Shown: piece by piece, positions 51,564 to 59,374 of the stretch | How positions within the stretch are numbered: the first letter of the stretch is position 1 | Layout: every line of letters starts with the position of its first letter | DNA from: Actinomycetota bacterium | Lineage (GTDB): Bacteria; Actinomycetota; Actinomycetes; Mycobacteriales; HKI-0501 | DNA: 63,309 nt | Assembly: GCA_030840805.1 (NCBI GenBank) | Contig: JAVEDU010000101.1 | Location: 1-63,309, forward strand | Reading direction: 5' to 3' | Notes under the pieces: model-generated | What the model saw: the letters and a program-made list of their open reading frames with translations, nothing else | Told to the model about the DNA's origin: nothing | Database searches by the model: none | Position numbers and translations under genes: made by a program

Positions 51564-53153
51564 CTAGAAGTACTCGGACGGCTCGTACACACCCCACACC
51601 CCGCGCAGCGCGTGGCAGACCTCGCCGACGGTGGCGCGGGCCCGGAGCGCGTCCTTCATCGGGTACAGCACGTTCTCCGTGCCCTCCGCGGCCTTCTTCA
51701 GCGCGTCGAGCGCCTTGTCGACGTCCGCCTGGTTCCGCTCCGCCCGGAGCTTGCGCAGCCGCGCCCGCTGCTGTTCCTCGATGGTGGGGTCGACGCGGAG
51801 CGGCTCGTACGCCTCGTCCGCCTCGTCCGCCCCGAGGGTGAACCGGTTGACGCCCACGACGACCCGCGAGCCGTCGTCGATGGACTTCGCCACCTGGTAC
51901 GCCGACCGCTCGATCTCGGTCTTCTGGAAGCCCTGCTCGATCGCCTTGACCGCGCCGCCGAGCTCCTCGACCCGCTCCATCAGGGCGACGGCCTCGGCCT
52001 CGACCGAGTCGGTCATCGACTCGACCACGTACGACCCGGCGAGCGGGTCCACCGTCGCGGTCAGGTCCGTCTCGTACGCGATGACCTGCTGGGTGCGCAG
52101 CGCGAGCCGGGCCGCCTTGGACGACGGCAGCGCGATGGCCTCGTCGTAGCTGTTCGTGTGCAGCGACTGCGTGCCGCCCAGCACCGCGGCCAGCGCCTGG
52201 GTGGTCACCCGCACCAGGTTCACCTCGGGCTGCTGCGCGGTGAGCTGCACGCCGGCGGTCTGGGTGTGGAAGCGCAGCATGAGGCTCTTCGGGTTCTTCG
52301 CCCCGAACTCCTCGCGCATGACCCGCGCCCAGATCCGCCGCGCGGCGCGGAACTTCGCGACCTCCTCGAGGAACGTCGTCCGCGACACGAAGAAGAACGC
52401 CAGCCGTGGCGCGAAGTCGTCGACGTCCATGCCGGCGCCGACCGCGGCACGCACGTACTCGATGCCGTCCGCCAGCGTGAACGCGATCTCCTGCGCGGGC
52501 GTCGCCCCGGCCTCGGCCATGTGGTAGCCGGAGATCGAGATGGTGTTCCACTTCGGGATCTCGGCCCGGCAGTACGCGAAGATGTCGGTGATCAGTCGCA
52601 GCGAGTGCGCCGGCGGGTAGATGTACGTGCCGCGGGCGATGTACTCCTTGAGCACGTCGTTCTGGATCGTGCCGCTGATCTGCGAGCCGTCGAAGCCCTG
52701 CTCCTCGGCGACGAGCTGGTACATGAGCAGCAGCAGCGCGGCCGGGGCGTTGATGGTCATGGACGTGGAGACCTCGTCCAGCGGGATCCCGTCGAACAGC
52801 ACGCGCATGTCGTCGACCGAGTCGATCGCCACCCCGACCTTGCCGACCTCGCCGTGCGCGATCGCCTCGTCGGAGTCGTAGCCCATCTGCGTCGGCAGGT
52901 CGAACGCCACCGACAGCCCGGTGGTCCCCGCCCGCAGCAGCTGGTGGTAGCGCTGGTTCGACTCCGTCGCGGTGCCGAAGCCGGCGTACTGCCGCATCGT
53001 CCACGGCCGGGACGTGTACATCGACGGGTACACGCCGCGGGTGAACGGGTACTCGCCCGGCTCGCCCAGCCGGTCGACCAGCCCGTCGGCCACGTCGTCC
53101 GGGCCGTAGAGGGGCTTGATGGGGAAGCCGGATTCGGAGTGGCGCTCGCTCAT
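51564..53153 (-). CDS. Methylmalonyl-CoA mutase catalytic subunit without B12 domain
   Basis: A 529-aa mutase of the alpha/large-chain type (TIM barrel). Family landmarks are [53 protein letters not shown] and [13 protein letters not shown]. The protein ends before the C-terminal cobalamin-binding domain (no DxHxxG), so a separate small subunit is needed and none is encoded here. In actinomycetes such split enzymes include methylmalonyl-, isobutyryl- and hydroxyisobutyryl-CoA mutases; specificity is not certain. With pccB/accA it suggests propionyl-CoA conversion to succinyl-CoA. The ATG follows TATTCT by 7 nt (leaderless candidate). Confidence 0.9.
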   Translation of the reverse strand: MSERHSESGFPIKPLYGPDDVADGLVDRLGEPGEYPFTRGVYPSMYTSRPWTMRQYAGFGTATESNQRYHQLLRAGTTGLSVAFDLPTQMGYDSDEAIAHGEVGKVGVAIDSVDDMRVLFDGIPLDEVSTSMTINAPAALLLLMYQLVAEEQGFDGSQISGTIQNDVLKEYIARGTYIYPPAHSLRLITDIFAYCRAEIPKWNTISISGYHMAEAGATPAQEIAFTLADGIEYVRAAVGAGMDVDDFAPRLAFFFVSRTTFLEEVAKFRAARRIWARVMREEFGAKNPKSLMLRFHTQTAGVQLTAQQPEVNLVRVTTQALAAVLGGTQSLHTNSYDEAIALPSSKAARLALRTQQVIAYETDLTATVDPLAGSYVVESMTDSVEAEAVALMERVEELGGAVKAIEQGFQKTEIERSAYQVAKSIDDGSRVVVGVNRFTLGADEADEAYEPLRVDPTIEEQQRARLRKLRAERNQADVDKALDALKKAAEGTENVLYPMKDALRARATVGEVCHALRGVWGVYEPSEYF

Positions 53154-53160
53154 GAGGCTG

Positions 53161-53166
53161 AGAATA
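53161..53166 (-). promoter_or_regulatory. -10 element for a probable leaderless transcript (mutase)
   Basis: On the minus strand TATTCT is followed by 7 nt and the ATG at 53153; no ribosome binding site is present. Confidence 0.45.
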
Positions 53167-53274
53167 GGGCGAGTGCGGCCCGAGGTGACGGCGGGTGGCC
53201 CAGTTCACACGGTGAGGCCGCCGAGCGCGCACGGGTTGGCGGAGGGAGGGGCACATCGGGTAAACACGGACAGC

Positions 53275-54963
53275 GTGGATACCGGATACCGCGTCGGCGG
53301 CCGCTACACCCTGCGGACCGAGATCGGCACCGGCGGGATGGGGACCGTCTGGGGCGGTCTCGACGAGGTGCTGCGCCGGCCGGTGGCGATCAAGGAGGTC
53401 ACGTTCCCCCGTGGCCTGCCGACCGCGGAGCGCGACATGCTCTGCGAGCGCACGCTCCGCGAGGCCCGCGCCGCCGCCGCGCTGAACCATCCCGCGGTGG
53501 TCCGCGTCTTCGACGTGGTGGAGGACGACGGCCGGCCGTGGATCGTCATGGAGCTGCTCGACGCGCGGTCGCTGGCCGACATCGTGCGCCTCGACGGGCC
53601 GCTGCCACCGCACACCGTCGCGACGATCGGCCTCGCGGTCCTCGGCGCGCTGGAGACCGCGCATGCCGCCGGCGTCCTGCACCGGGACGTCAAGCCCGGG
53701 AACGTCCTGGTCGGCGCCGAGGGCCGGACCACGCTGACCGACTTCGGGGTCGCCCGCAGCCCCGGTGAGTCGCCGCTGACCAGCACCGGGCTGCTGCTCG
53801 GGTCGCCGCAGTACATCGCGCCGGAGCGCGCCCGCGGACAGGCGTCCGGCCCGGCCAGCGACCTGTGGTCCCTCGGCGCGACGCTGTACGCCGCGGTCGA
53901 GGGGCGCGCCCCGTTCGATCAGGGCGACCCGCTGCCGACCATGACCGCGATCGTCTCCGAGCCGCCGCAGCCGATGACCCTCGCCGGACCGCTCGCCGCG
54001 GTGCTGACCGGCCTGCTCACCAAGGAACCCGCCGAGCGGTTCGACCACGCCCGCACCCGCGCCGGGCTCGCCGCCGTGGCGGCGGCGGGGGCGGCGGCCA
54101 CCCCAGCCGCCGAGGCGGCGGCGGGGGCCGGGGCGGCGGCCACCCCACGGCGACCGGCCACCCAGCCGACGGCACCGCTGCCGCGGTTCGGCCCCGCCGC
54201 GCCGGCCCGGACCCGGCCGGTCGACCAGACCCGGGCCAACCCGCGGATCCGGGCGGACCCGCAGTCGCCCGGGCGGGCACCGGTCTCCGCCGCCCCGGCC
54301 CGCTCCGGTCCGGTCGCGCAGCGCGTCCGCCGGGCGGTACCGACCATGCTGGCCGGGGTCCCCCGGCACCGGGCCGCGCTCGTGGGCGCCGCCGTCGCGG
54401 CCGCCGTGCTCCTCGGGCTGCTCACCTACGGCATCGGCACCACGGTGCTCGGCCACACCCCGGGCGGGACGGCCGCGGTCCGGCACTCGCCGGCGCCGGT
54501 GGGATCGAGCGTGACGCTGGCGACGTTCGACCACCCGTCCGGCACGTTCTCGGTCGAGGTTCCGGAGGGGTGGACGCGCAGGGAGTACGAGGACGGCCGC
54601 TTCCGCTTCTACAACGCGGACGAGACCCAGTTCGTCCAGGTCGACACGATGGCGTCCCGCTCGGGCTCGCAGCGGGCCGTGTGGGAGGCCGCCGAGCGGT
54701 TCGTCGAGAACGGCGGGGGCGACGTCACCCGGTACGCCCGGGTCGGCGACTTCGCGCCCGCCACCCTGGCCGGGCACGACGGGCTGGACTGGGAGTGGAC
54801 GTTCGTCCACGGCCGGAGCGGTACGCCGCGGCACGCGATCGAACGCGGGGCGATCATCGACGGGGTGAGCTACCAGCTCTACGTGTCCGGGCCCGAGCCG
54901 GACTTCGCGCTGATGCGGCCGCTGCTCGACGACATCGCGTCCTCGTTCCGGCTCACCTCCTGA
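53275..54963 (+). CDS. Transmembrane Ser/Thr protein kinase (PknB-like)
   Basis: A 562-aa receptor-type kinase. The kinase domain (about 10-265) has the glycine loop IGTGGMGTVWGG, Lys40 in VAIKEV, HRDVKPGN at 136-143, DFG at 156-158 and YIAPERARG. A Pro/Ala-rich juxtamembrane segment (270-365) leads to one membrane helix (about 367-390) and an outside domain (about 412-562; FDHPSGTFSVEVPEGW, WEWTFVHGRSG, RPLLDDIASSFRLT) of the type seen in other actinomycete kinases, not PASTA repeats. GTG at 53275 is chosen as homologues begin close to the kinase domain. It is divergent from the mutase gene. Confidence 0.92.
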   Translation: MDTGYRVGGRYTLRTEIGTGGMGTVWGGLDEVLRRPVAIKEVTFPRGLPTAERDMLCERTLREARAAAALNHPAVVRVFDVVEDDGRPWIVMELLDARSLADIVRLDGPLPPHTVATIGLAVLGALETAHAAGVLHRDVKPGNVLVGAEGRTTLTDFGVARSPGESPLTSTGLLLGSPQYIAPERARGQASGPASDLWSLGATLYAAVEGRAPFDQGDPLPTMTAIVSEPPQPMTLAGPLAAVLTGLLTKEPAERFDHARTRAGLAAVAAAGAAATPAAEAAAGAGAAATPRRPATQPTAPLPRFGPAAPARTRPVDQTRANPRIRADPQSPGRAPVSAAPARSGPVAQRVRRAVPTMLAGVPRHRAALVGAAVAAAVLLGLLTYGIGTTVLGHTPGGTAAVRHSPAPVGSSVTLATFDHPSGTFSVEVPEGWTRREYEDGRFRFYNADETQFVQVDTMASRSGSQRAVWEAAERFVENGGGDVTRYARVGDFAPATLAGHDGLDWEWTFVHGRSGTPRHAIERGAIIDGVSYQLYVSGPEPDFALMRPLLDDIASSFRLTS

Positions 54964-54982
54964 GCGGCACCCACCCGCCCGG

Positions 54983-54988
54983 TAGCCT
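54983..54988 (+). promoter_or_regulatory. -10 element for a probable leaderless transcript (PNP)
   Basis: TAGCCT is followed by 6 nt and the GTG at 54995, without a ribosome binding site. Confidence 0.5.
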
Positions 54989-54994
54989 GCGCGG

Positions 54995-55786
54995 GTGAAT
55001 CCCTCCGATCTCGCGCTCGACGCGGCGGCCACGATCGCCCGCACCACCGGTCTCCCCCGCCACGACCTCGCGATCGTGCTCGGCTCCGGCTGGGCCCCGG
55101 CCGCGGACCGGATCGGCGCCCCCGAGACGGAGCTGCCCGTCACCGATCTCGCCGGGTTCGCGCCGCCCACCGCGCTCGGCCACGTCGGCACGGTGCGGTC
55201 GGTGCGCGTCGGGGACCGGAACGTCCTGGTGTTCCTCGGCCGCACCCACCTGTACGAGGGGAACGGCGTCGAGTCGGTCGTCCACGGCGTGCGGGTCGCC
55301 GTCGCCGCGGGCTGCCGCACGGTCGTGCTGACCAACGCCGCCGGTGGCCTGCGCGCGGACATGTCCGTCGGCCAGCCGGTGCTGATCGGCGACCACCTCA
55401 ACCTGACGGCGCGCTCGCCGCTGGTCGGGGCGAACTTCGTCGACCTCACCGACCTGTACTCGGCACGGCTGCGGGACCTGGCCCGCGCGGTCGACCCGAC
55501 GCTGACCGAGGGCGTGTACGCGGCGCTGCCCGGCCCGCACTACGAGACCCCCGCCGAGATCCGGATGCTGCGCACGATGGGGGCCGATCTGGTCGGGATG
55601 TCCACCGCGCTGGAGGCCATCACCGCCCGGGCCGAGGGCGCGGAGGTGCTCGGGCTGTCCCTGGTCACCAACCTCGCGGCGGGCATGACGGGCGAGCCGC
55701 TGCAGCACGGCGAGGTCATCGCGGCGGGGCGCGCCGCCGCGATGCGGATGGGCGACCTGCTGCGGGAGCTCGCGGCACACGTCTGA
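54995..55786 (+). CDS. Purine nucleoside phosphorylase (trimeric PNP)
   Basis: A 263-aa PNP of the trimeric class that cleaves (deoxy)inosine or guanosine with phosphate for purine salvage. Landmarks are [15 protein letters not shown] (phosphate loop), [34 protein letters not shown] and [25 protein letters not shown]. It should be cytosolic. The GTG is probably leaderless. In actinomycetes PNP is often next to a phosphohexomutase gene such as that at 57641; here a GGDEF gene stands between the two. Confidence 0.94.
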   Translation: MNPSDLALDAAATIARTTGLPRHDLAIVLGSGWAPAADRIGAPETELPVTDLAGFAPPTALGHVGTVRSVRVGDRNVLVFLGRTHLYEGNGVESVVHGVRVAVAAGCRTVVLTNAAGGLRADMSVGQPVLIGDHLNLTARSPLVGANFVDLTDLYSARLRDLARAVDPTLTEGVYAALPGPHYETPAEIRMLRTMGADLVGMSTALEAITARAEGAEVLGLSLVTNLAAGMTGEPLQHGEVIAAGRAAAMRMGDLLRELAAHV

Positions 55787-55919
55787 CCGGCCCGGCCCAC
55801 CGACCCGGGAGCCCGCTCGCCCGCACCGGGCCACGATGATCATCCGCCCTACAGGTGACCTTTCGCACCGCCGATGAACACAGGCAGGAGACGAGAGCCG
55901 GCAGAGGGGTGGGGTCATC
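55787..55919. promoter_or_regulatory. Intergenic region before the 7TM-GGDEF gene
   Basis: The 133-bp region holds GATGATCATC (55835-55844, perfect palindrome), a long-loop GGCCCGG/CCGGGCC pair after the PNP stop and, near 55870, GCCGATGA. The last matches the -10 of the FliA-like promoters at cheA and the chemoreceptor, but the matching -35 region (TACAG) is poor, so a FliA promoter is only a weak possibility. Confidence 0.3.
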
Positions 55920-57620
55920 GTGCAGTGGCACCCCGCCGCCGTTCCGCTGGGCGTCTCGGTCCTCATCGCGGCCATCGTCGCGACGGTGGCCTGGCGCCGC
56001 CGGCACACCTCGCCGGCCGCCCCCGCGCTCGCGCTGCTGATGTCCGGCCTGGTGCTGTGGGCGAGCGCCGACGCGCTCGAACGCACCTCGGTCTCGCTCG
56101 GCGCCCACCTGTTCTGGGAGCACGCCCTCTATCTCGGCGTCGTGATGGCACCCGCCGGGTTCATGGCCCTGGCGCTGGAGATGACCGGACGCGGCCACCG
56201 GCTCACCCCCCGCATCACGCTGCTGCTGGCCGTCCACCCCGTCCTCGTCGTGCTGATCGTGGCCACCGACCCGCTCCACCACCTGTTCATCAGCAACCCC
56301 GTGCTGATCGGCGTCGACCCCGTCCTGCTCGGGTGGGAGCGGGGACCGCTGTTCTGGGCCCACACCGCGTACAGCTACGCGCTGCTCGCCACCGGCATGG
56401 GCATGCTGATCGGGGCGTGGGTGCGTTCCGCCCGGGCCTACCGCCGGCAGTTGCGCAGCATCGTGCTGGCCGGAGCGGTGCCGTGGCTCGCGAACGTGGC
56501 CACCCAGTTCCGGCTGATCGACGTCGGCACGCTGGACCTGACGCCCATCGCGTTCACCTTCACGGGCGTGGTGTTCGCCTGGGCGCTGTTCCGGCAGCGG
56601 CTGCTCGACCTCGTCCCGATCGCGCGCGAGCAGGTCGTCGACACGATGGGCGACGGGGTCGTCATCGTCGACCCGCACGAGCGCATCGCCGACCTGAACC
56701 CGGCCGCCATCGTGCTGCTGGAACGGGCCGGGAACCGCCGCGGGTCCGTCTCGGTGGGCCGCCGGGCGGCGGAGGTCTTTGCCGGCTGGGACGACCTCGT
56801 CCCGCTGACCGACGAGGTCGCCCGCGAGATCACCGTGGGCGCCGGGACGGGGGTCGTGGACGTCCGCGGCACGGTGCTCCGGGACCGCACCGGCCGCAGC
56901 GCCGGGCACCTGCTGGTGCTGCGCGACGTGACCCGCAACCGCCAGGCCGAACGGGTGATCGCCACCGCGAACCGGGCCCTCCGCGATCAGGTGTCGACGA
57001 TCGAGGCCCAGCTCGCGACGATCGAGCAGCTCCGCGCGGAGCTGCAGGAACAGGCGATCCGGGACTCGCTCACCGGGCTGTACAACCGGCGGTACCTCGA
57101 CGAGATGCTGGCGCGCGAGCTGGCGCGCGCTCACCGCGAGGGGTACCCGGTCAGCGTGGCGCTGCTCGACGCCGACCACTTCAAGCACCTCAACGACACG
57201 TACGGCCACGCCACCGGGGACCGGATGCTGGCCGCGATCGGCCGGCTGCTGGGCCTCGGCGTCCGGGGCGGCGACGTGGCCTGCCGGTACGGCGGCGAGG
57301 AGTTCCTGGTGATCCTGCCGAACGCGGGGCAGCCGGACGCGATGAGCCGGGCCGAGCAGTGGCGCACCGGCTGCGCCGCGCTGCGGGTGGCCGCGACCGA
57401 CGACCACACCGGGGACGACGACGGCACCGACGCCGATCACGCGGACGACGGCGAGGCCACCGTCGGGGTGACCGTCAGCATCGGCGTCTCGACCGCGCCG
57501 CAGGACGGCGCCGACCCCGCGTCCGTGCTCGCCGCGGCGGACCGGGCCCTCTACGCGGCCAAGCGTGGCGGACGCGATCGGGTCGTGGCGGCGCGACCCC
57601 GGTCGGGCGCCGACCTCTGA
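55920..57620 (+). CDS. 7TM-PAS-GGDEF diguanylate cyclase
   Basis: A 566-aa membrane protein. Residues 1-225 hold seven membrane helices like the N-terminal 7TM domain of histidine kinases; about 235-345 form a PAS-like domain (VVDTMGDGVVIVDPHERIADL); a short coiled region (347-378) leads to a GGDEF domain with RDSLTGLYNRRYLDEM, DADHFKHLNDTYGH and GGEEF at 458-462. The RxxD inhibitory site is present (R449, D452). It should make c-di-GMP and be feedback-inhibited. An acidic insert (about 495-515, DDHTGDDDGTDADHADD) is unusual for the domain. GTG start. It lies between PNP and a phosphohexomutase gene and near chemotaxis genes. Confidence 0.9.
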   Translation: MQWHPAAVPLGVSVLIAAIVATVAWRRRHTSPAAPALALLMSGLVLWASADALERTSVSLGAHLFWEHALYLGVVMAPAGFMALALEMTGRGHRLTPRITLLLAVHPVLVVLIVATDPLHHLFISNPVLIGVDPVLLGWERGPLFWAHTAYSYALLATGMGMLIGAWVRSARAYRRQLRSIVLAGAVPWLANVATQFRLIDVGTLDLTPIAFTFTGVVFAWALFRQRLLDLVPIAREQVVDTMGDGVVIVDPHERIADLNPAAIVLLERAGNRRGSVSVGRRAAEVFAGWDDLVPLTDEVAREITVGAGTGVVDVRGTVLRDRTGRSAGHLLVLRDVTRNRQAERVIATANRALRDQVSTIEAQLATIEQLRAELQEQAIRDSLTGLYNRRYLDEMLARELARAHREGYPVSVALLDADHFKHLNDTYGHATGDRMLAAIGRLLGLGVRGGDVACRYGGEEFLVILPNAGQPDAMSRAEQWRTGCAALRVAATDDHTGDDDGTDADHADDGEATVGVTVSIGVSTAPQDGADPASVLAAADRALYAAKRGGRDRVVAARPRSGADL

Positions 57621-57640
57621 TCTCCGGGCAGGATGGCCCG

Positions 57641-59308
57641 ATGGACAGAGCCGCTTCGAGGGACACCGACGCGCTCCGGGCGACCGCGGCGGCGTGGATC
57701 GCGAACGACCCCGACCCGGCCACTCGCGCCGAGCTCGCCGACGTCGTGGCCGGGCTGCCCGCCACCGCCGCGGAGCTGGCGGACCGTCTCGCCGGTCCGC
57801 TCCGGTTCGGCACGGCCGGTCTGCGGGGGCCGGTGCGCGCCGGGCCGAACGGGATGAACCTCGCCGTGGTCCGCGCCGCCGCCCGCGGCCTCGTCCGGCA
57901 CCTGGACGAGCGCGGGGACGACGGGCCGCTGGTGATCGGGTACGACGCCCGGCACGGGTCCGCCGTGTTCGCCGCCGAGACGGCACGGGTGTGCACCGGG
58001 GCGGGCCGCCGCGCGCTGCTGCTCCCCCGCCGGCTGCCGACGCCGGTGCTCGCGTACGCCGTCCGGCGGCTCGGCGCCGCCGCGGGCGTGATGGTCACGG
58101 CCAGCCACAACCCGCCGGCCGACAACGGGTACAAGGTCTACCTCGCCGACGGGGCCCAGCTCTCCGCCCCGCACGACGCCGACATCGAGGCGGCGATCCG
58201 CGCGGTCGGCCCGCTCGCCGAGGTCCCGCTCGGCCCCGACGGCGAGGTGCTCGGCGAGGAGCTCGTCCGCTCGTACGTCGCCGACATCGCCGCGCTCGCC
58301 GATCCCGACTCGGCCCGCGACCTGACCGTCGCGTACACGGCGCTGCACGGCGTGGGCGGCGACGTGCTCACCCAGGTGTTCACCCGGGCCGGGTTCGCCG
58401 CGCCGCTGCCGGCCGGGGAGCAGCAGGACCCGGACCCCGACTTCCCGACCGTCGCCTTCCCGAACCCGGAGGAGCCCGGGGCGATGGACCTCGTTCTCGC
58501 CGTGGCGGCCCAGACGGACGCCGACCTGGCGATCGCGCACGACCCGGATGCCGACCGCTGCGCCGCCGCCGTGCCCGACCCGGCGCTGGGCGCGGCCACC
58601 GACCCCGCGGCGTGGCGGATGCTCACCGGCGACCAGGTGGGTGTGCTGCTCGCCGACCACCTGCTCGCCCGGGGGCGCCGCGGCACGCTCGCCACCACGA
58701 TCGTGTCGTCGTCGATGCTGCGGTCCCTCGCCGAGCGGGCCGGGGTGCCGTACACCGAGACGCTGACGGGGTTCAAGTGGATCGCCCGGGCCGCGGACGA
58801 CCTCGCCTACGGGTACGAGGAGGCACTGGGCTACGCGGTCGCACCGGAGCTGGTCCGGGACAAGGACGGAGTGTCGGCGGCGCTCCTGCTCGCCGAGTTG
58901 GCCGCCACCCTCAAGGCGTCCGGTCGGTCGCTCCTCGACCGGCTCGACGAGCTGGCGGCCGAGCACGGCGTGTACGCGACCGCCCCGCTGACCGTCCGGG
59001 TCACCGACCTGCGGACGATCGCCGACGCGATGGCCCGGCTGCGCGCGAATCCCCCTGCCACGCTGCTGGGCCGCCCGGTGACCGTGGCGGACCTCAGTCC
59101 ACGCGCGGACGTGGTGATCCTCCGCGGCGACGGGGTGCGGGTGGTCGTACGGCCGTCGGGCACCGAGCCGAAGCTGAAGGCGTACCTGGAGACGGTCGTC
59201 GCCGTCCCGGACCCCGCGGGCGTTCCCGCGGCCCGGTCCGAGGCCGCCGCGGAGCTCGAAACGCTGCGCGCCGAGATGGCTTCCACGCTCGGAGTCCCGA
59301 TCTCCTGA
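57641..59308 (+). CDS. Alpha-D-phosphohexomutase (phosphoglucomutase/phosphomannomutase)
   Basis: A 555-aa phospho-sugar mutase. The catalytic phosphoserine loop is VMVTASHNPPADNGYKVY, the metal loop HDPDADRC, the sugar-binding loop GFKWIARAADDLAYGYEEALGY and the phosphate-binding loop RPSGTEPKLKAYLE. It interconverts hexose 1- and 6-phosphates, and might supply mannose-1-phosphate to ManC or ribose/glucose phosphates linked to PNP. The ATG at 57641 follows CAGGAT by 6 nt, perhaps a variant leaderless promoter; there is no good ribosome binding site. Length suits the longer PgmB/ManB type. Confidence 0.93.
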   Translation: MDRAASRDTDALRATAAAWIANDPDPATRAELADVVAGLPATAAELADRLAGPLRFGTAGLRGPVRAGPNGMNLAVVRAAARGLVRHLDERGDDGPLVIGYDARHGSAVFAAETARVCTGAGRRALLLPRRLPTPVLAYAVRRLGAAAGVMVTASHNPPADNGYKVYLADGAQLSAPHDADIEAAIRAVGPLAEVPLGPDGEVLGEELVRSYVADIAALADPDSARDLTVAYTALHGVGGDVLTQVFTRAGFAAPLPAGEQQDPDPDFPTVAFPNPEEPGAMDLVLAVAAQTDADLAIAHDPDADRCAAAVPDPALGAATDPAAWRMLTGDQVGVLLADHLLARGRRGTLATTIVSSSMLRSLAERAGVPYTETLTGFKWIARAADDLAYGYEEALGYAVAPELVRDKDGVSAALLLAELAATLKASGRSLLDRLDELAAEHGVYATAPLTVRVTDLRTIADAMARLRANPPATLLGRPVTVADLSPRADVVILRGDGVRVVVRPSGTEPKLKAYLETVVAVPDPAGVPAARSEAAAELETLRAEMASTLGVPIS

Positions 59309-59317
59309 TCCACAGTG

Positions 59318-59343
59318 CTCAAGCCCACCCCTTTCCGGCCGAT
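59318..59343 (+). promoter_or_regulatory. FliA-like (sigma-28 type) promoter of cheA-cheW
   Basis: CTCAAG (59318-59323), a 14-nt spacer and GCCGAT (59338-59343). This fits the flagellar sigma pattern (CTCA, 16 nt, GCCGA). The start codon at 59375 lies about 25 nt after the expected start point, with AGGAGG in the leader. The chemoreceptor gene has the same elements at the same spacing. Confidence 0.75.
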
Positions 59344-59374
59344 TCACAAGAGGTCACCGGCAGGAGGGCAGGAC

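Noticed and set aside
50371-55449. Open frame of 1,692 codons on the minus strand across several genes
   Set aside because: Its product is Arg/Pro/Gly-rich and it crosses known genes on both strands; the true genes (YbdK, mutase, kinase, PNP) explain the region.
55874-57640. N-terminal extension fusing another domain to the phosphohexomutase
   Set aside because: The extended frame is an out-of-frame reading of the GGDEF gene; the mutase starts at the ATG 57641 with a typical N-terminus.
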